64,000 nucleotides of DNA. Source: Maea johnstoni. Lineage: Eukaryota > Annelida > Polychaeta > Spionida > Magelonidae. The DNA is taken from contig OZ012690.1 in NCBI GenBank assembly GCA_963942565.1, positions 41,665,338 through 41,729,337 of the forward strand. Direction: 5' to 3'. The notes under the pieces were generated by a model. That model did not search any database. It was not told where the DNA came from and saw nothing but the letters and a program-made list of their open reading frames with translations. Shown in pieces: positions 41,471-52,700 of the stretch (position 1 is the stretch's first letter; the number at the start of each line of letters is the position of its first letter). Both the position numbers and the translations under genes were made by a program.

Positions 41471-42898
41471 CACTGTAAGAAGGACCGGTAAGGATTCAAC
41501 TAGTTTGGAGTTTCATTGATCTGAAAAGGATTAACCTTTGTATAATTTGGGTGAACATTGCATTAACTAGTTATTACTAGGTGAACATCTATCCAAATAT
41601 TTTTTCATTGATAAATGATTACCCGCCTGAAATGTTAAGGTTCACCTCAATCAGAGAACCTTCAATATTTTTCAGTGAACCTCAACTTTTTAGGTTAAGG
41701 TTTAACCATTCCAGTGAATGTTATAGTTATACGTTTACTTTCTTGGGTAAACGTTTACTGGAGGATTCGATATTTGAGACTTCCTGTCGCCCACAACATC
41801 CAAAGACCTAAGTGTTGATGACCTCAGACAAAGGAAATACACTTAGCAGGGACCCAGATAACCTATATACCTATTTCCTATATAAATCGAGCCTATGTAA
41901 ATGGATGGGTCTGTAGGTCTCTTATATTTTAATATCTGGATCAGCAAAAACCGGAGAAAGGCCAATTTGTCCAATTCTTGTACCATGGGTGGTGGCAAAG
42001 ATGGGTCAAGATCTCAAATTGCCCAAGGGTGCCAACCCGTCATCTGGCATATTCTAAAAGTGGGTACCCTTGCCAGCCATAATCAATTGAAAAAAAAATG
42101 AAGAAGAATGTTCAGCCCAAAATCCAGCTTTCTTTGCCGGACTAGTGTGCAAAACTTCAAGAAACAGCTGAAAACCTTACTATTACGAAAGGAGTTTATT
42201 TGACTACATGGACCTTGACAGCTGTCCACTGTCCACTTAAAAGCGCTTTTGAATATCATAGGTGGAAAGAGCGCTATATCAAATATAAAAAAATATTATT
42301 AACAAAAGAGTTCCTCTTTGCTCCATATTAGTCTTTATTCAATCTTTCAAATTTTTAATGGTCTTCATTCCATAAGATAGGGATAGGTAAACATTTGATA
42401 ACCACAAAGCCTGAATTCCTTCGTCATCTACTTTTTACCTAATATATTTAATTTTAGACATGGAGGGGACTTGTATGGCGCTTATGCATATCTCATGTTA
42501 GAAGACCTTTCAGGCGGTACACCTTGGTTAAGGCGAAACAGTGAAACATAAGCAAGACAGACAGAACAACTTATCCAATATGTTCCAAAGGAAATAATCG
42601 CAGAAATTTAACGGAAAAAAAATTGGGATAGAAGTGAGATTCCTTTTCCCATATAATTGATCTTTCCTCGGCAGAATTAAAATGTTATGCTCCTCAGACC
42701 AATTGTTGATGATAGCTAGGTTTGAAACGACTGCGATTGTTTACATATTTTTAGCTTACATATGGGGGCAACATTCAGAAGAAACTTTAGATAATATGAA
42801 ATTGTATATTTATTTGTTAGTCAATGACATGTCACAGGTACGTAATCAAATTTGATAGGTATATACATGAATGGCCCTGATTTAACAACTTTACAAGC

Positions 42899-45355
42899 AC
42901 CTGGCGGACATCAGTCGAACTTCACTTGTTGGACATTTGACTACAAGCCCCCTGACTGTCCACGGCTGGCGAGGCCGACGTAGGAGTCACACACCAGGAG
43001 TGTATAAACGGCACTGTAAGTGCTCTTCAACGTCTAAAGTGCAAGATTTATGAAGTAAGTATTGAAATTGAGTGATTTCTTGTTGTGATCTAATCGATAC
43101 ACGCCGATTGTGTATGATTAAGGAGATTTTTGAGCACCTGGCGGACATCAGTCGAACTGCACTTGTTGGACATTTGACTACAAGCCCCCTCTGACTGTCC
43201 ACGGCTGGCGAGGCCGACGTAGGAGTCACACACCAGCGCCAGTTGGGACACTATCTCTATGGCGCAGGGGAGTGTATAAACGGCACTGTAAATGCTCTTC
43301 AACGTCTAAAGTGCAAGATTTATGAAGTAAGTATTCAAATTGAGTGATTTCTTGTTGTGATCTAATCGATACACGCCGATTGTGTATGATTAAGGAGATT
43401 TTTGAGCACCTGGCGGACATCAGTCGAACTGCACTTGTTGGACATTTGACTACAAGCCCCCTCTGCCTGTCCACGGCTGGCGAGGCCGACGTAGGAGTAG
43501 CACACCAGCGCCAGTTGCGACACTATCTCTATGGCGCAGGGGAGTGTATAAACGGCACTGTAAGTGCTCTTGAACGTCTAAAGTGCAAGATTTATGAAGT
43601 AAGTATTCAAATTGAGTGATTTCTTGTTGTGATCTAATCGATACACGCCGATTGTGTATGATTAAGGAGATTTTTGAGCACCTGGCGGACATCAGTCGAA
43701 CTGCACTTGTTGGACATTTGACTACAAGCCCCCTCTGCCTGTCCACGGCTGGCGAGGCCGACGTAGGAGTAGCACACCAGCGCTAGTTGCGACACTATCT
43801 CTATGGCACAGGGGAGTGTATAAACGGCACTGTAAGTGCTCTTGAACGTCTAAAGTGCAAGATTTATGAAGTAAGTATTCAAATTGAGTGATTTCTTGTT
43901 GTGATCTAATCGATACACGCCGATTGTGTATGATTAAGGAGATTTTTGAGCACCTGGCGGACATCAGTCGAACTGCACTTGTTGGACATTTGACTACAAG
44001 CCCCCTCTGCCTGTCCACGGCTGGCGAGGCCGACGTAGGAGTAGCACACCAGCGCCAGTTGCGACACTATCTCTATGGCGCAGGGGAGTGTATAAACGGC
44101 ACTGTAAGTGCTCTTCAACGTCTAAAGTGCAAGATTTATGAAGTAAGTATTCAAATTGAGTGATTTCTTGTTGTGATCTAATCGATACACGCCGATTATG
44201 TATGATTAAGGAGATTTTTGAGCACCTGGCGGACATCAGTCGAACTGCACTTGTTGGACATTTGACTACAAGCCCCCTCTGCCTGTCCACGGCTGGCGAG
44301 GCCGACGTAGGAGTAGCACACCAGCGCCAGTTGCGACACTATCTCTATGGCACAGGGGAGTGTATAAACGGCACTGTAAGTGCTCTTGAACGTCTAAAGT
44401 GCAAGATTTATGAAGTAAGTATTCAAATTGAGTGATTTCTTGTTGTGATCTAATCGATACACGCCGATTGTGTATGATTAAGGAGATTTTTGAGCACCTG
44501 GCGGACATCAGTCGAACTGCACTTGTTGGACATTTGACTACAAGCCCCCTCTGCCTGTCCACGGCTGGCGAGGCCGACGTAGGAGTAGCACACCAGCGCC
44601 AGTTGCGACACTATCTCTATGGCGCAGGGGAGTGTATAAACGGCACTGTAAGTGCTCTTCAACGTCTAAAGTGCAAGATTTATGAAGTAAGTATTCAAAT
44701 TGAGTGATTTCTTGTTGTGATCTAATCGATACACGCCGATTGTGTATGATTAAGGAGATTTTTGAGCACCTGGCGGACATCAGTCGAACTGCACTTGTTG
44801 GACATTTGACTACAAGCCCCCTCTGCCTGTCCACGGCTGGCGAGGCCGACGTAGGAGTAGCACACCAGCGCCAGTTGCGACACTATCTCTATGGCGCAGG
44901 GGAGTGTATAAACGGCACTGTAAGTGCTCTTCAACGTCTAAAGTGCAAGATTTATGAAGTAAGTATTCAAATTGAGTGATTTCTTGTTGTGATCTAATCG
45001 ATACACGCCGATTGTGTATGATTAAGGAGATTTTTGAGCACCTGGCGGACATCAGTCGAACTGCACTTGTTGGACATTTGACTACAAGCCCCCTCTGCCT
45101 GTCCACGGCTGGCGAGGCCGACGTAGGAGTAGCACACCAGCGCCAGTTGCGACACTATCTCTATGGCGCAGGGGAGTGTATAAACGGCACTGTAAGTGCT
45201 CTTCAACGTCTAAAGTGCAAGATTTATGAAGTAAGTATTCAAATTGAGTGATTTCTTGTTGTGATCTAATCGATACACGCCGATTGTGTATGATTAAGGA
45301 GATTTTTGAGCACCTGGCGGACATCAGTCGAACTGCACTTGTTGGACACTTGACT
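42899..45355. repeat. Right tandem array, 272-bp unit, about 9 copies
   Basis: The motif CTGGCGGACATCAGTCGAAC recurs at about 42901, 43138, 43410, 43682, 43954, 44226, 44498, 44770, 45042 and 45314. Spacing is 272 bp except for the first unit, which is 35 bp shorter by an internal deletion. Inner units carry the left-arm variant (TGACTGTCC, TTGGGACAC) and outer units a second variant (TGCCTGTCC, TTGCGACAC). Open frames of about 91 codons repeat on both strands and are by-products. Confidence 0.93.
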
Positions 45356-45537
45356 ACTAGCCCCCTCACTGTCCATCACCGACGCAGAAAGGCGATGTCA
45401 CAGTGACATTTAGCGCAGTGTCACAGTCACAGTGAAGTGCTAAACTGTCCACTTGGACATTTAAGGTATACTGGCATAGAATTGTGATGTCACAGTGACA
45501 CCAAGATAAGTGTCACAGTGTAGTCCTTTACTGTCCA

Positions 45538-45563
45538 GTTGGACGTCACATGTGACGTCCAAC
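45538..45563. repeat. 26-bp perfect palindrome at right tip
   Basis: Same core (ACGTCACATGTGACGT) as the left tip with one extra pair. It is followed by GACTACTAGCC, where the match to the left end stops. Confidence 0.85.
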
Positions 45564-45569
45564 GACTAC

Positions 45570-46205
45570 TAGCCGTTGTAGTCCATTTTTTGGTTTAGTA
45601 TTTTCTATTTCTCTGCTATTCTCAATCTCTGAATTTTCTCCTTATTCCTAGCTTTACTTTTGTGCTATGTCCTAGTTTCTATTGTCACTCTCCTTTAAAA
45701 AAAAATTCAAAGATTTTCTATTTTCTGCTTTTATCTAAATGGGTTAGCCTTAAAAAGTATTCTTGCATTTTTCGGAATGGGTTTAGCATCTTATCACAAT
45801 AACGAAAGTTGCCAATATAACTATTTATTTTTTCCCTTTCTCTTACACTTGTTTTATACATGAGGGTTGTTAGAAGTCATTTGCACTGAAAGGCTACTTT
45901 TTTCACGTTTAGAAAATAAATGGACAGTGTACACCAACAGAAAGTCAACTGCGGCTGAAGAGACTGGAATGGAGTCTACCCAAATACCTCGTCGGATTAT
46001 TCGCTTGTTAGCAACAGACTGGGCGGTGTAGTCTTTATTGTAAACTGAGTGACACGCATGCGCAAAATGCCCGGATGTAGGTCACTTTAGATCAGTTGGA
46101 AAAGGCAGAACTTTCAAATATGAATATCTCACCAGTCCAGCTTAATTACTGCTAACAGTTGATGTCTTATAAGTGCTGGATATAGTGAAGAAAACAGAAC
46201 TGAAA
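45570..46205 (+). promoter_or_regulatory. PIBF1 upstream region and 5' UTR
   Basis: About 640 bp separate the foldback element from the PIBF1 start codon. It contains an NRF1-like palindrome CGCATGCGCA (46055-46064) and no convincing TATA box. If transcription starts near there, the 5' UTR holds two short upstream frames (46120-46155, 11 codons; 46162-46185, 7 codons), which could lower translation. Start site and regulation are inferred. Confidence 0.5.
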
Positions 46206-46772
46206 ATGGCTAAAAAAGATTTATCCAAGACCTTCAGTGACATGGAATCGGATGAATTTAGCTTAGAAATTTCAGCTCCTACAGACTGGTCTCTTTCTCC
46301 TGATATTATTGTTGAGAATGAGAGAAACAAACACAAGGGAAAAGAAAATTCTAAAGTTACAAAACAGCTTATAGAAAGGAAACAGCTTATTCATGATTTG
46401 CAACTGCTTAAGATAGAATTGTCGCAAAAAACACTTTTAATAGATAACTTAAAAGCTGAGCATATGCAAAAAGCAGAAGAACTACAAGAAAAGTTATCTG
46501 AAACTCTCCATCAAAAGCAAATACTGCAGGCCAGATTGGAATCACAGCTTAAAGTGCAGGAGGCAGATTCACGACAGCGGCAGGATCAAATTAAAAGAGA
46601 AGTTGAATCTATTCTTAAAAGGCAGCATGATCTTGAGTCAACAAATTTAAGATTGCAGGAAAAGGCTGGTGCCCTGCGTAGGAGTTTGGTGGACTTGAAT
46701 TTGGCAGAGGATGAATATTTGGAATTGAAGTCGAAAGGGGAAGATGATTGGAGTCTCCGAGACTTTGTGGCT
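46206..46772 (+). CDS. PIBF1: PIBF1 exon 1
   Basis: 189 codons from the first good ATG. A Ser/Asp/Glu-rich N-terminus is followed by coiled coil ([20 protein letters not shown] is the human-like core). A GTG/CTG extension upstream is not used because the human protein starts at the equivalent Met. Donor GTGAGT. Confidence 0.95.
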
Positions 46773-49700
46773 GTGAGTTACACAAAATAGTCAATTAGGC
46801 CTTTAGCTGAAGTGTCCCAGAACCAAACCTAATAAAAAAATATATGTACATAACAAGTGTGGTTGATCATGCCATGGCGGGAGTTGCATATGATTACACT
46901 TGTCAATTACACCCCAACCCAAGTGTCTGTCTTCAGCAGCCAAACTTGGCAGTTTTCTCCTCTTTTATTACAAAAATGTAGTGTTTGGCATCCAAGGTCT
47001 TAGCCAGGATTTCAAAAATGTCTGTCGAAACCAGAAATTTCAAAATTTCTGCCCAGGTCTAGATTCAGCTACATGTACTTGTCTACTTCAAACCCTTATA
47101 AATACCAATTACATTTAATAGCTATCCTATTGTGCCAAATAAGGCAATTTACACTTCAACTATGTCCTAAAATATGGTTTGTTAGGAAAATATATTTGGT
47201 TATTTACTCCCAAAAAGGCAAAATTAAAAATCCTTTATTTTTTTTCCTGTCCAAAAAGGATCTTTTTAGTAAAAATGTTGTGTGCAACATAACCACTTGC
47301 CCTGTTGCAAGTTACAAGTGATTTCGGCAAAAAACAGCAAACAGGCAAGCAGAACAAGACCCTAACCTGCTTGGCAAGTTATATTTTGGGCTGAATCCTT
47401 GCAATGTAACTCACCTTTGTTTAACAGAGTGGCTGGTCAAGTGGAAGTACCAGCGGGGCAAGTAAATTTTATGGGAAGCTTGCCCTGCTCGGCAATTAAT
47501 TTGTCTTGGAAACTATGTTGCACCCTGCTGCCTGTCGAAAAGATGGGCCGGAAGGATCCTGGCTAAGTCCTTGGCAAATCTATTTAAGCACTGAGTCCTG
47601 TATCTATATACCTACTTTCTTCTTCAACTCTTTAAAATGTTGATTTCGCTGTGGTGCCCATTGTAAAATTCCACTCAGGATTGCTCACATTTGTACTATC
47701 TGCAATGGGCAACTTTTACAATGGGCACCTAATGAGTGAAATCAATATTTTAAAGAGTCGAGAATCTCCTCTGCAAGTTTTATATTTTATAATGAAAATT
47801 GTTATGGCAAGGACGTACTTGGAGTGGCTATTAATGTTGAAGGTAATGGCGTCACCAACATAAGTTTCGGAACTAACTTACCATGCTGAGCAAGTAGTTA
47901 ATGATTGTTACTTACCCGACAAAATATTTGGTTTGCCCAAAATTAGTTATAACATATATATACTAGAATGGCATGTATTATTCATCATGTATTTAATGAT
48001 TTAAAAAACATTTTCGTTTTAATTGTGTTGCATTGTTTGCATATTTCTGGGTATTTGTGCCATTTTCTTTAATTATATAAAATGTGTAGTGTCATGAAAA
48101 TCACGGGCAAGTGCAAACTAAACTCTATTAGCCCAAAAGCCTTTTTTTTTCAAAAATTCACTTGCCAGGGCTAGCAGGCAAGTACTTATGTCGGTGCCTG
48201 CACTGTGAAAGTATTTTACTAAAAAAGATACCTTAATACTAGCCAAAATTTCTACATTTACTAGATGGCTGCTTTAAATACATGTAATAAACAATAGTAG
48301 AATGTTCTGGGCTTGAACCATCAAGTGTCTACTATAGTGAGGGTATCCATAGAATACAGAGGGGTAATCATCTTCCTGAGGTTTCACTGTGCATTTGATT
48401 TCTTACAGGTTAAATTCTATGAGTTTTCTAAACCGATGAAAGACAGCCAGCTAGAATATGAAAGGCGCTGTGAGCATGCGGAACAAGAGATGAAAATCTG
48501 TCTGGATGAGCTGCAAGTAGTGAGACAGGTGAGTGAAGTTTACACCATTTCAAAAGATCAATTGGTATTGATACTGTAATGAATTGTTTGGTGATATTAG
48601 AGTTCTGGACATATAGTTGAATGAGGGCAGAGGCATGACCTATACATCACGCTACATTCTGCTACAAAAGGGAGGTAGCATTTCAAGAATGCATGTCGAG
48701 GATGATGCGCAGGACTCCCAAATTCATGTTGAGGCGAATGCCATTAACTAGGGATAAGTACCGGTATTCCATAACAAATACTGATGTTGAATAGGAAAGA
48801 GTTCTGTATCATTTAAGAACTGTTATATATACTGCTTGAAAGTATAAAATCAAATATAATTGACTTTTGAACTGCCACCTGGACATTTCCTCAAGTAGAC
48901 AGTTATTCATTAGTGAAATTTCCAAAGCTGAAAGTGCTTAATTAAACAAAAAAATAGGAAAGTATTGCTGAAAATATTGTTAAGATTTTTGTATCGTTAA
49001 GTGATATATCGATATCATAAGGTATTGGGAAAATTTGAAAGGTGCCATTCCCTTCTATTAACCATTCAACTACCAGTGCCCTCTACTGACCAGACACCTT
49101 TTGATTTTTTTCATCATAGTAACTTTTTCCAGGTACTTTCCATACATGGATTTCCATACCTGTTCCTTTTATGGGACATAATCTCTCTTTTGTAGAGTTT
49201 GGAGACTGAGCGTCGTGGCAAAAATGAGGCGCTGATTAGAGTGGATAGATTGACATTAGAGCTAGCTGACACACAAGTCCAGGTCCAGCAGGGAAACTAC
49301 AAAGTGGAAAATTATGCCAGAGTCAAATTGTAAGCTTTCATTCACTCATCAGCTTAAATCTATAATATAAAAAATATATTTTAATTGTTGTCCTTGGATT
49401 TTCATCAAGGTTTGATTTCAATTTTCTAAATCAGATGGACTGAAGACTTCATTAGGCAAAAAAAACATTTGTTTCCTGTAATGGTCCAATTTTGGGGGAT
49501 TTGTTTTAAAAAAAATGTGTGTTTCATGCAAGTTTTATGTTGATTGGGAGTTGGAAGGGTTGAAAGAACTTAAGGGTTTGTATTTTTTGAGTCAAAACTC
49601 ATTAGGGTCGGGTTACAGGAAACAACTTTTTCAACCATTATCATTTGGTTGCAGTCCTAATTTTACTTTGCCTTGTGTTTCAGGGAGCGTGATTCACTGG

Positions 49701-52700
49701 AGCACGATTACCTTGACCTGAAAAAACAACATACCTACACAGACACAGCCTTCAGTGCACAAACCAAAGATAGAGATGACCTTGCTAAAGAGGTAAGAAA
49801 CAATATAATATACAAAATACTAATATATTAGATATATTTGAGTGATTTTTGTCTTTAAAATATGTTTTTCTTTCTCTAAATGAATGCTAGGAAAAAAATA
49901 AAAGTTGATTGATGTCTTCGATGAGGTTTGAAAACTCTAGTTTTCTCACAGAATTGATTCAATGAACGACAGAGTATTTTAAATTTTCGAGAGGCATGGA
50001 CCAGATACTGTGAAATGCTCCTATATAGCCTTCAGTGCACGAAAGAAAAAATTGAGATGATCTTACTATAGAGGTAAGAAACAATGTATTTATACAGGTA
50101 CAGCCTTCAGTGCACAGACCAAACATAGAGACGACCATGTCTCATATATATCTCTAGATCTTCATTAGGAAATTCTTTCACAATAGGGAAAATGGATTTT
50201 AATTTGTTGATCATAGTCTTAGAGAGCAGGGCATCTGGGTGTCATTTGGACATGCAAACCCTCAAAAATCACAATACAATTGCCTCAATATAATCCCCAA
50301 GACATTGCATAAGAATATTATGCCTTATTTCAGTAAGTACATACATGTTTATGGTTGTAATCTGAGTCTAGTGTGATAAAAATAGGATGGCCAAGAATTT
50401 CACGGTTGCCAATTCTGAGCACCCACTTTCCAAATACTGGCTAAAACTGTTGTTGTTGACCCTGTATTGCACTTTTGTCCCTTGAAGTAAGGTTTGTTTT
50501 CCCTTCTGTAGCTTGCCTCTACCAAACAGTCGCTGGCGCTGGTGACTCAAGACAAGGATTATCTAACCAAGCAGATGAATGAACTGAACAATAAAGTGCT
50601 TTTTGGGGAGCAGAAGCAACATGACTTGATGAGCCAGCTGGATGATGTCAAAAGTGCAAGAGAAGAGCTCTACGAAAAGTATATGAATGCCAGGTAAAAA
50701 TCTGCTCTTACACAGTCATGAACGCTTACCGTAATTCACTGAATGTCCTGTCCAGTAGCATTGAATTGTTTTAAAAAAAGCATATAAAAAAATTCTGTCA
50801 ACCCCCTTAAATAGAGAAACTTGAATTCTATAAAGTTCATTTGAATTTCTTTTGTCAGGGATAGAATATACTGGATTTTAACCTTTCTGCAGAGAACAGT
50901 GTCCATTATTCGTTGGAAATAAGTTGACAGTGCCACTCAATAATCATTTATAACGCAAATAAAGTATTCATTTCCATAGCATTTACATAAGAATTGTCAT
51001 TTGTTTCACAAGCATGCAGATTTGCTTTTCTGACATCAAACCAAGCTTGTAGCACGGTTGTCTGAAAATGGACTTTATTGTGAATGTTCTGTTTTAGGGA
51101 GCAGTATAAGTCTGTCTATGAGAACAAGTTGAGGGAAGAACTGGAGAATGTCAGAACAAGGACAAATTCTGAGATAGACAGACTCAAGACAAACACCAGA
51201 GAGATGTATGAGAGAGAAAACAGGCAAGTGTTTCCTATGATGGATCATATTTAAGGAAGGAATGGGTTTTTACTTCGCTTTCAACAGCTTAGGTCATATC
51301 GCGACGAGATAGAAACTGGCAATCGGTAAGAAATTCCCTTCTTTTAACGAATAGTTCCAAGGGGTCTTTCAGTTGCAAAAGGACCATAGATGCCGCACAT
51401 TTGTATAGAGACCAGGCGAACCCGCTTATGGGGATCCAGTGGAAACTCAAACCAGTGATCGCATGCCTCATTCCAGAAATCCCATATGTCTTTATGCAAA
51501 TTTGAGGTAAAATACAACAAATAAAACATAGTAAGGGCTAAAAGCTTATAGTTGAGAAGTATTATTTGTTAACCAAAAAAACTAAAGGCTGCAGAGAAAG
51601 GTAAATGTCCACTTTATCGAAGTCAGAGAGTGGGTTTTGGACCATAAAAGTGTCCACATTAGAGGGAGTATCCACATTAATGGGGTGTCCACAGTAGAAG
51701 GGACTGCATTACGTGTACTATGATGAATAAGGAGGACAGAGTTTGGTGTCCACTATAATGTGGGTGTCCATAATAGGGGTGTCCACTTCCTGAGGTTCCA
51801 TTATATTGCTTTATTGATGAATTAACATTGTCGGTGTCTTTCAGGTCATTACGTGAGGCTCGAGAGAGTGCAGTCTCGGAGCGAGAGAGGGCCGTGCTCG
51901 GAGCACAGGATGCCAATACCAAGTGTGAACAAGTCATGGAGGAGTAAGTAAAACACACAACTGAGTAATAACAGGGTGCAACTAGCCCAGGGGCATATGC
52001 CCCTAGATTTTCCTATGGGCCCCTTTTTTAGACTAGGGTCCTAAACTAGCATGTACCATCCTGTTTTGACCACTTACTTTATCGGAAGACCTTTTCCCGC
52101 CCCTTGCCTAAAATCTAAGTGTCATACCCTGCAGTACTAACCCCTGAACCACTCCTTTATCCTATTCAATGACCTTGATTTGACCTCTAAATGACCTCTG
52201 AAGGTCATACATGTGACTTACAACATCTTTGAGGCTTCTTTCTAATTGCTAGGGCATATCCATTTAGACATGACAGGAAAACATGAGAAAATACCACTAT
52301 TAAATTGTTTTCAACAAATCTGAAATTAAGCCCTCTGATTTGCAGGTTATTTCCTAAAAACCCAAATATTTCAAATTAAGGCAAGATTCACGATGGGTCC
52401 CGATCCATGCTAAAAAAATACCTCTGTATCAATTTAGGTACTCTGTACCAAAATTCATAACTTTACTGCTGGACTTAACTTTTTTCATATAATTTATGAT
52501 TTCAAGTGCGAGTTTTAAAAAATTATCCTAAAAAGTCTCCACCAAAAAATCTGCACATCTCCTTTTTAACACTAGATATCATACCTTATACATGGACTGT
52601 TTGTGTATTCTGTGAGTTTCATGTTTGTTTTCCTGTTTGCAGGCTGCGTAAGCTGCAGATGACAGGTGATACAAAGATCTCTGAGCTCCAAAATGAGCTG

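Larger units (their letters stand above)
35483..45569. mobile_element. Giant foldback element 2 (10.1 kb)
   Basis: A very large inverted repeat fills the space between the PDZD8 and PIBF1 promoters. The left arm is 35483-38621 (3.1 kb) and the right arm 41121-45569 (4.4 kb), around a 2.5-kb unique centre. From the outside inwards each arm has a palindromic tip, a segment with repeated GTCACTGTGACA words, an array of 272-bp tandem units (about 4 left, 9 right), about 1.4 kb of arm-specific sequence, and a nested 296-bp MITE. No transposase frame is visible. The layout resembles the foldback classes (sea urchin TU, Drosophila FB/Galileo), but assignment is by structure only. Arm identity outside the arrays is very high, so it is young or is being homogenised. 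Confidence 0.85.
41121..45569 (-). repeat. Right arm of foldback element 2
   Basis: Inverted copy of 35483-38621, longer by about 1.3 kb because it carries about five more 272-bp units. The outer 200 bases differ from the left arm by small indels, while the inner 1.8 kb is nearly identical. Confidence 0.9.

Noticed and set aside
35695-45355. CRISPR-like array
   Set aside because: Repeats are long, contiguous and have no unique spacers, and the window is plainly eukaryotic with spliced genes.
35699-45369. Repeated ~91-98 codon open frames on both strands of the 272-bp arrays as a multigene family
   Set aside because: The unit length is not a multiple of three, frames exist equally on both strands, and many start at non-ATG codons. 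They follow from an unbroken repeat unit. Kept only as a speculative exon-capture finding.
35481-45583. TTGTAGTC at both flanks as a target-site duplication of foldback element 2
   Set aside because: On the left it overlaps the terminal repeat, and on the right it lies 12 bases outside the matching end, so it cannot be a simple target duplication.
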